In this document: piece after piece, positions 7,860-11,514 of the stretch
How positions within the stretch are numbered: the stretch's first letter is position 1
How the letters are laid out: the number at the start of each line of letters is the position of its first letter
DNA from: Proteobacteria bacterium UBA1844
Lineage (GTDB): Bacteria; Pseudomonadota; Gammaproteobacteria; Steroidobacterales; Woeseiaceae
Length of the DNA stretch: 11,514 bases
Direction of reading: 5' to 3'
Assembly (NCBI GenBank): GCA_002338615.1
Contig: DDIS01000087.1
Location: 1-11,514 of the forward strand
Notes under the pieces: generated by a model
What the model saw: only the letters and a program-made list of their open reading frames with translations
Databases searched by the model: none
Told to the model about the DNA's origin: nothing
Program-made: the position numbers and the translations under genes

Positions 7860-8213
7860 TTAAATGACGCCGGCGGCTTCGGTCAACAGGTAGCTCGCAA
7901 AGATCAGTACCACGGCGCCGACAATGCCGAGCACGCCTACTTCGGCCCACTCGGCTTTGCCCTGGCGTGCTTCGTTGAACTTCGCGAACGCGAGGTAGGC
8001 GACCCATAGAAAACCTAGAATCGCGATCGCAAGACCCAACACCAGGCCACCGTCGCGGATGTAGCCCTGGATCAGGCCGATCCAGTCTCCGGGAGGCGGC
8101 GCGGTGCTGGGCGCCACCGGTTCAGGCAGATCGGCGAGCGCAACGTGTGCGAAGGTCAGCCAGCTGAGCCCGCCAACCAGGGTTAGGGAAATAGAACGGA
8201 GTGTGCGTCGCAT
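7860..8213 (-). CDS. PFL_4702-family (TIGR03745) small membrane protein, VirB2/pilin-like
   Basis: Small protein of 117 residues with a Sec signal peptide (1-27, cleavage near AHVALA-D), a short Pro-rich segment (PEPVAPSTAPPPGD, 30-43), and two hydrophobic helices at about 55-76 (GGLVLGLAIAILGFLWVAYL core) and 92-111, separated by a polar loop FAKFNEARQGKAEWAEV. This layout is that of VirB2/TrbC-type pilins, and the family occupies this place in MPF-G clusters. Whether it is the pilus subunit is not shown by sequence. The ATG at 8213 is chosen over 8231 because GAGGT lies seven bases upstream of it. Its stop directly abuts the next start. Confidence 0.92.
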   Translation of the reverse strand: MRRTLRSISLTLVGGLSWLTFAHVALADLPEPVAPSTAPPPGDWIGLIQGYIRDGGLVLGLAIAILGFLWVAYLAFAKFNEARQGKAEWAEVGVLGIVGAVVLIFASYLLTEAAGVI

Positions 8214-8220
8214 AATCGTG

Positions 8221-8225
8221 ACCTC
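8221..8225 (-). promoter_or_regulatory. Ribosome binding site for the PFL_4702 pilin-like gene
   Basis: The minus strand reads GAGGT seven bases before the ATG at 8213, in a 31-base gap between genes. It fixes the start and suggests this gene is translated more strongly than its weakly signalled neighbours, as expected for an abundant subunit. Confidence 0.75.
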
Positions 8226-8244
8226 AATCAATCAAAGTGCGTGT

Positions 8245-8475
8245 TCAACGCACGTAATAGCCCAACACCATCAACACGATTGCGGTGCGAAGTGCCGTCC
8301 AGGCAAGATCCATCAGTGATAACTGCGCGGCGGCCCAAGCCCGAAAGCTGCCCCAGGTGATCCACAGCGCCCAAACAAAGGCGATCGTCAGCACCAGGGT
8401 GGCAATCGCTGTCAGCACAGTAGTGGCCGGCACACCAGCGCCGGCCAAAAAGGCGGCCTCTTGCTGCGCGTTCAC
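8245..8475 (-). CDS. PFL_4701-family (TIGR03758) small membrane protein
   Basis: Small inner-membrane protein of about 76 residues. It opens with NAQQEAAFLAGAG, which fits the family N terminus, then a first transmembrane helix at about 19-41 and a second at about 58-75 (ALRTAIVLMVLGYYV), with SFRAWAAAQLSLMDLAW between them, all typical of the family. The frame is open upstream to 8574 inside the RAQPRD gene, but that part is a shadow. The likely start is the GTG at 8475, with a competing GTG two codons earlier at 8481; neither has a strong Shine-Dalgarno sequence. It may work with the neighbouring pilin-like protein as pilin partner or membrane platform. That role is a guess from position and topology. 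Confidence 0.85.
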   Translation of the reverse strand: MNAQQEAAFLAGAGVPATTVLTAIATLVLTIAFVWALWITWGSFRAWAAAQLSLMDLAWTALRTAIVLMVLGYYVR

Positions 8476-8485
8476 AGGCACGGAC

Positions 8486-8791
8486 TCACTGGCGATAGTC
8501 ACCGCGCAACGGCGGCAATTGACGCGCGTCACTCTCCGGCGCATCCAAATGGTCTTCAATGCCTTGCCGAACACGCGTCAGGTCACGCCGTAACCAATCG
8601 TAACGAAAGCGCAGCCGTGCATCGGGATCGGCGTGCACACTGGCCTCGTCGATCAAAGCCTGCAGCTCGCTCAGTTGCTCGATGATTTCCGCCAGTTTCT
8701 CGCGCTCGTTCCAACTCTGTGCATCGGCGATCGGCAGAGTCGCGAAGAAGAGCACGATCACGACGGCAAGCATTTTTTGTATCGTTGTCAT
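8486..8791 (-). CDS. RAQPRD-family (TIGR01690) integrative conjugative element protein
   Basis: Small exported protein of 101 residues, unknown function, found in MPF-G clusters between the PFL_4697 and PFL_4701 genes. A signal peptide covers 1-24 (KMLAVVIVLFFATLPIADA). The mature part is a charged helical segment, NEREKLAEIIEQLSELQALI, then RLRFRYDWLRRDLTRVRQGI (59-78), which is the family core. It ends with ESDARQLPPLRGDYR (86-100), where most members carry RAQPRDxxPLxGDYR; here the naming motif is only partly kept. I chose the ATG at 8791; a TTG at 8821 would add ten residues ahead of the signal peptide and is less likely. No good Shine-Dalgarno sequence precedes either start. It sits 72 bases after the upstream gene, the largest gap in the window. 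Confidence 0.88.
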   Translation of the reverse strand: MTTIQKMLAVVIVLFFATLPIADAQSWNEREKLAEIIEQLSELQALIDEASVHADPDARLRFRYDWLRRDLTRVRQGIEDHLDAPESDARQLPPLRGDYRQ

Positions 8792-8863
8792 GGCGGCGAG
8801 TGTCGCGCGCGAACCGGGCAACCGTCCGTAACAACGCCGACGCGGCGCGTTCGAGTTTTGTGC
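8792..8863 (-). other. Largest intergenic gap, with a small GC-rich inverted repeat
   Basis: These 72 bases between the PFL_4697-type stop and the RAQPRD start carry no gene. At 8835-8847 the minus strand reads CGCCG-CGT-CGGCG, a perfect 5-bp stem with a 3-base loop, extended by a possible G-U pair and followed by TTGTT. It is too weak for a confident terminator. It could modestly affect RNA processing or be chance in GC-rich DNA. No convincing -35/-10 pair was seen. Confidence 0.3.
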
Positions 8864-9592
8864 TTACAAATATTTCTTGAACGTGCGGGCAGCCAGCATC
8901 ACGCTCAACCCCACCGCCAGCGCGAAGGGGACCAGGACCGCGACCGGATGGAGCGATACGGGACTTGTCAGATAGAGCATGGCGGCGATGGCGATCAGCG
9001 GTCCCAGCGCGCCTTTCGCATGGTGATACACAAACGAGCTTTCCCGGCCACCGCCCCAACGCCGCAGATCGCGTTGCACCAGGCCATCGATCAAGCCGAC
9101 CAATGCGCACAGGACGAACACCGGCAGCGACAATGCGAGGACGCTTAGGCGCAACGCAAAGAGCTCGGTGCTCTGGCGGGCCGCTTTCAGGTAGTGCGCA
9201 AGCGGCCGCAAGCGTTGCTGCCATGGTCGGATTGAATCGCTGACATCCGCCGGCCTCGAACGCTCAAGCCAGACGATGCCCGCCTCGACGCCGGAGCGCT
9301 CGAACAGCCAGGTATCGAACGAGCCCGCAACGCGATTGGCAACATTGAGCGACGACCTCGACCCTGATGATTGGAATCGCCCAAGATAGCGCCGTTCGGC
9401 TGAGACCATTTGTTGCCCACGCGACAAACCTTCGTCGGGCCAGACCCAGGTCAGTCCCACCCATTCGATCAGAATTGAGAGCAGTAAGGACAACGCGAGT
9501 TGCATGACGATCTGACTGACAACCCGCACCGTGCGCGCGATCACGCCGCTGGGTGCCGGTCGTCGCTGCACGCCCTGTGCGCTCGTGCGCAC
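8864..9592 (-). CDS. PFL_4697-family (TIGR03747) integrating conjugative element membrane protein
   Basis: Integral inner-membrane protein of 242 residues that follows traD in MPF-G elements; molecular role unknown, perhaps a partner of the coupling protein. A basic N terminus (1-23) precedes a first helix at about 26-48 ending in the family pattern ILIEWVGLTWVWPDEG (40-55). A periplasmic region with WLERSRPAD follows, then helices at about 147-169, 196-208 and 214-235. The cytoplasmic signature LIDGLVQRDLRRWGGGRESS lies at 167-186, followed by FVYHHAKG; it is the strongest family mark. The start is a GTG at 9592, five bases after the traD stop, with no good Shine-Dalgarno sequence. The next Met (30) would cut into the first helix, so the GTG is preferred. 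Confidence 0.92.
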   Translation of the reverse strand: MRTSAQGVQRRPAPSGVIARTVRVVSQIVMQLALSLLLSILIEWVGLTWVWPDEGLSRGQQMVSAERRYLGRFQSSGSRSSLNVANRVAGSFDTWLFERSGVEAGIVWLERSRPADVSDSIRPWQQRLRPLAHYLKAARQSTELFALRLSVLALSLPVFVLCALVGLIDGLVQRDLRRWGGGRESSFVYHHAKGALGPLIAIAAMLYLTSPVSLHPVAVLVPFALAVGLSVMLAARTFKKYL

Positions 9593-9597
9593 GCGTC

Positions 9598-11514
9598 TTA
9601 GTCCGACTCGAGTTCGCGGTACCAGGCCGGATTGGAGATGTACGAGCGGCGCATGGTCTGGGCGATGGCTTTCAATGTCGCTGGCACGCTCGCGGCCTGC
9701 GATTCGACCGGCAACGGCAAACGCAATTTCCAGAGTTCTCCGCCGTGCAATAGCGCAAACGCGTGGCCTTTTGGCAATCGGACTAATTCTGCCGGTGTCA
9801 CCATCGGCACCTCCACCACGCTGATGCGATCCTCGTTTTTGGAGGTAAAATCCACCCGCGTCTCCGGGTTCGATGAGTCGTCGACGCCGGAGACATTCAT
9901 CAGGCTCAGCACCTCAACGCTGCGTAACTGATCAGTAAGGAGGCGTGCTGTGACGAGGTCTTTGACACGCATCATAATCAGCGTGTTGAAATTGCCCGCC
10001 ACTTGTCCGGCTTTGGCGCGTGAGCCAAAACGCGCTTCAACGTCCGACCAGGTTTGCGTGTACGCCGTTACTTGAAAACCGGCGCCACCGGCTTTGTTCA
10101 AGAGAGGAATGAACTCATCGCCGCAGAGTTCATTGAACTCATCGGCGTGCAAAGAAATCGTCGGCGGACTGCCCTCGCCCCAGTTTTGTTGTTTGTACAA
10201 ATGTCCCGCGACCGATACGAGATCCGCGAACATAGAGTTACCGACCGCGGCCGCCACCGTGGCATCGGTGAGCGCATCCAGGCCCACGTACACAATGCCG
10301 CCCGCTTGCACCACGTCCAGCCATTCGAAAATCGGTCGTTCATCGTTCGCATCGAAATAATCCGGCGCAATCAGCGCCGCGACGGTGCCGGTGGTGAGTT
10401 TTTCCATCAGTGGACCGACGGAGCTCACGATCTTGTCGAAGTAACTGCGATCGTATTTGATCGCGGAGATCAGACCTTCGAGCACCCCATCGTCGATCGG
10501 ATGCTCCTGCAGGTAGCGGTACAAAGCGACGGTGCGGTGCGCCCGACCGCGAAATGCGGGCGGCAGACTGCCTTCCTTAATGGCGCTTTGTTTTTTCGCG
10601 ACCGCCGCCTGCCAATGCTCGTCCCCTTGGCGCGCGAGTACGGCCTCGGCGTACTCGGTGTATAAGGGTTCGATGTCGTTGATGTAGCGGCGCACCTGGG
10701 TGTAGTCGGGGCGCCGACCGAGCGCGACCAGCGCTCGCGCGATGATGTTCACGAAGCGCCAGGCGAACTCCCGAAACGCGGCCGAATTGCCCTCGCGCGG
10801 CAGTTGGTTGGCAATGCGACTCGCCACCTCGGTAATGCGTGAGAAATTGCCGATCGCGTTGTAGCGAGCGGAGACGGCCGGGTAGCCTAAATGAAACAAG
10901 TAAAACTGATCGGCCCGACCGGCGCGGCGCGCCTCCACGTACACCCGGCGCATCAGATCGGCATCGCCTTTGGGGTCGAACACGATCACCACCTCACCCC
11001 GATGAATGTCCTGGGCAATCATGAGCTCGGCGAGGCGCGTCTTACCGACGCGCGTGGTGCCAAGCACCAGCGTGTGTCCGACACGGTCGGCGAGATTCAT
11101 CCACACCGCCTGATCTTTCAACGCCACGCCGTGCAAGGCGGGCAATCCGCCGCCTTCGTTCGGCGGTGAGCGCTTAAGCAGACGACTTAAGGCAGGTCGC
11201 CGACGGTAGCGATCGGCACTCGGGCGCAAGGCATCGCGTAGCCGTTGTGCATGGCGTTGGCTCCAACGAAAACCGCGACCCAGAAACAAACGCTGATCGC
11301 TCACGGGTAGCTCAGTATTCGGGAGTCGATAGCTCGGTGTGCGGCGTAGCCGATATTGATAGCGCAAGATTGTAAAGCCCTGATAGGCGCGGCATATGCT
11401 TAGCACAGCGAGCGCCGCGGCCAGTCCTTGTGCCACCGCCGCCGGCAGCAACAATGTATCCGGCACCGCGATGCACACCACGACACCCGCCAGCGCAACG
11501 GCCGCCGTGTAGAG
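9598..11514 (-). CDS. traD: Conjugative coupling factor TraD, SXT/TOL subfamily (TIGR03743), 5' end off window
   Basis: Type IV coupling protein, the inner-membrane ATPase that brings the relaxase-DNA complex to the T4SS channel. The frame stays open to the right edge, so the true start lies outside; 638 residues are present, counted here from the edge. A GTG at 11481 is only an internal in-frame codon, because it would cut the first hydrophobic helix. Two hydrophobic segments (about 2-16 and 21-41) form the N-terminal membrane anchor. Walker A is GTTRVGKT at 152-159. The coupling-protein motif VFDPKGD has D180 and K182. Walker B is HADEFNEL with D458-E459, followed by GGAGFQVTAYTQTWSDVEAR, a segment typical of TraD/TraG proteins. 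The C terminus is short and ends in RELESD, without the long acidic tail of F TraD. All ATPase motifs are intact. Confidence 0.95.
   Translation of the reverse strand, partial: LYTAAVALAGVVVCIAVPDTLLLPAAVAQGLAAALAVLSICRAYQGFTILRYQYRLRRTPSYRLPNTELPVSDQRLFLGRGFRWSQRHAQRLRDALRPSADRYRRRPALSRLLKRSPPNEGGGLPALHGVALKDQAVWMNLADRVGHTLVLGTTRVGKTRLAELMIAQDIHRGEVVIVFDPKGDADLMRRVYVEARRAGRADQFYLFHLGYPAVSARYNAIGNFSRITEVASRIANQLPREGNSAAFREFAWRFVNIIARALVALGRRPDYTQVRRYINDIEPLYTEYAEAVLARQGDEHWQAAVAKKQSAIKEGSLPPAFRGRAHRTVALYRYLQEHPIDDGVLEGLISAIKYDRSYFDKIVSSVGPLMEKLTTGTVAALIAPDYFDANDERPIFEWLDVVQAGGIVYVGLDALTDATVAAAVGNSMFADLVSVAGHLYKQQNWGEGSPPTISLHADEFNELCGDEFIPLLNKAGGAGFQVTAYTQTWSDVEARFGSRAKAGQVAGNFNTLIMMRVKDLVTARLLTDQLRSVEVLSLMNVSGVDDSSNPETRVDFTSKNEDRISVVEVPMVTPAELVRLPKGHAFALLHGGELWKLRLPLPVESQAASVPATLKAIAQTMRRSYISNPAWYRELESD

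Noticed and set aside
8583..9224. Minus-strand open frame of 213 codons across the PFL_4697/RAQPRD boundary
   Set aside because: It overlaps two genes with family support in other frames, and its product is Arg-rich low-complexity sequence typical of a GC shadow.
1..11514. CRISPR array, tRNA gene, insertion sequence, integrase, relaxase, att site or cargo gene
   Set aside because: None was seen. Coding sequence fills the window on one strand, and no direct-repeat array, cloverleaf or transposase motif was noticed.
1..11514. A previously undescribed defence or secretion system
   Set aside because: Every gene fits a known family of MPF-G conjugative elements in the expected order, so a new system is not supported here.

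Overview
The window is a stretch of a conjugative element. Thirteen genes, all on the minus strand and packed end to end, encode most of a type IV secretion system (T4SS) of the genomic-island class (MPF-G), the kind found in integrative conjugative elements (ICEs) such as ICEclc, the PFGI-1-like islands of Pseudomonas and ICEHin1056 of Haemophilus. Gene content and order match the 'PFL_47xx' / TIGR0374x-0375x block, which points to a gamma- or betaproteobacterial host. The DNA is GC-rich (about 60% by eye). I cannot name the species. Family assignments come from remembered family patterns, not from a search.

Transcription runs from the right edge to the left edge. In that order the genes are: the coupling ATPase TraD (5' end off the window); a PFL_4697-type membrane protein; a small exported RAQPRD protein; two small two-helix membrane proteins (PFL_4701 and PFL_4702 types, pilin-like); a TIGR03750/DUF3487 membrane protein; a PFL_4703 (DUF2895) bitopic protein; a PFL_4704 (TraK-like) exported protein; a PFL_4705 (TraB/VirB10-like) coiled-coil scaffold protein; a lipoprotein; the VirB4/TraC-type ATPase (PFL_4706); a cysteine-rich PFL_4710 (TraU-like) protein; and the first 252 residues of a PFL_4711 protein that runs off the left edge.

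Junctions are extremely tight: several ATGA, TGATG or TAAATG contacts and short overlaps, and no gap longer than 72 bases. No promoter, terminator or RNA gene is visible inside, so this looks like the middle of one long operon. TraD would pass DNA-protein substrate to the channel. The VirB4-type ATPase would power assembly. The PFL_4703/4704/4705 proteins and the lipoprotein would form the envelope-spanning core. The small membrane proteins are candidates for pilin or inner-membrane platform. The PFL_4710/4711 proteins are periplasmic or outer-envelope assembly factors of the TraU/TraH kind.

No cargo, relaxase, integrase, att site or insertion sequence lies in the window. I do not see a new biological system. 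The points worth a second look are the direct abutment of the VirB4 and PFL_4710 genes, where DsbC-like and PFL_4709 genes often sit, a degenerate RAQPRD motif, and a marked excess of the palindrome CGATCG.
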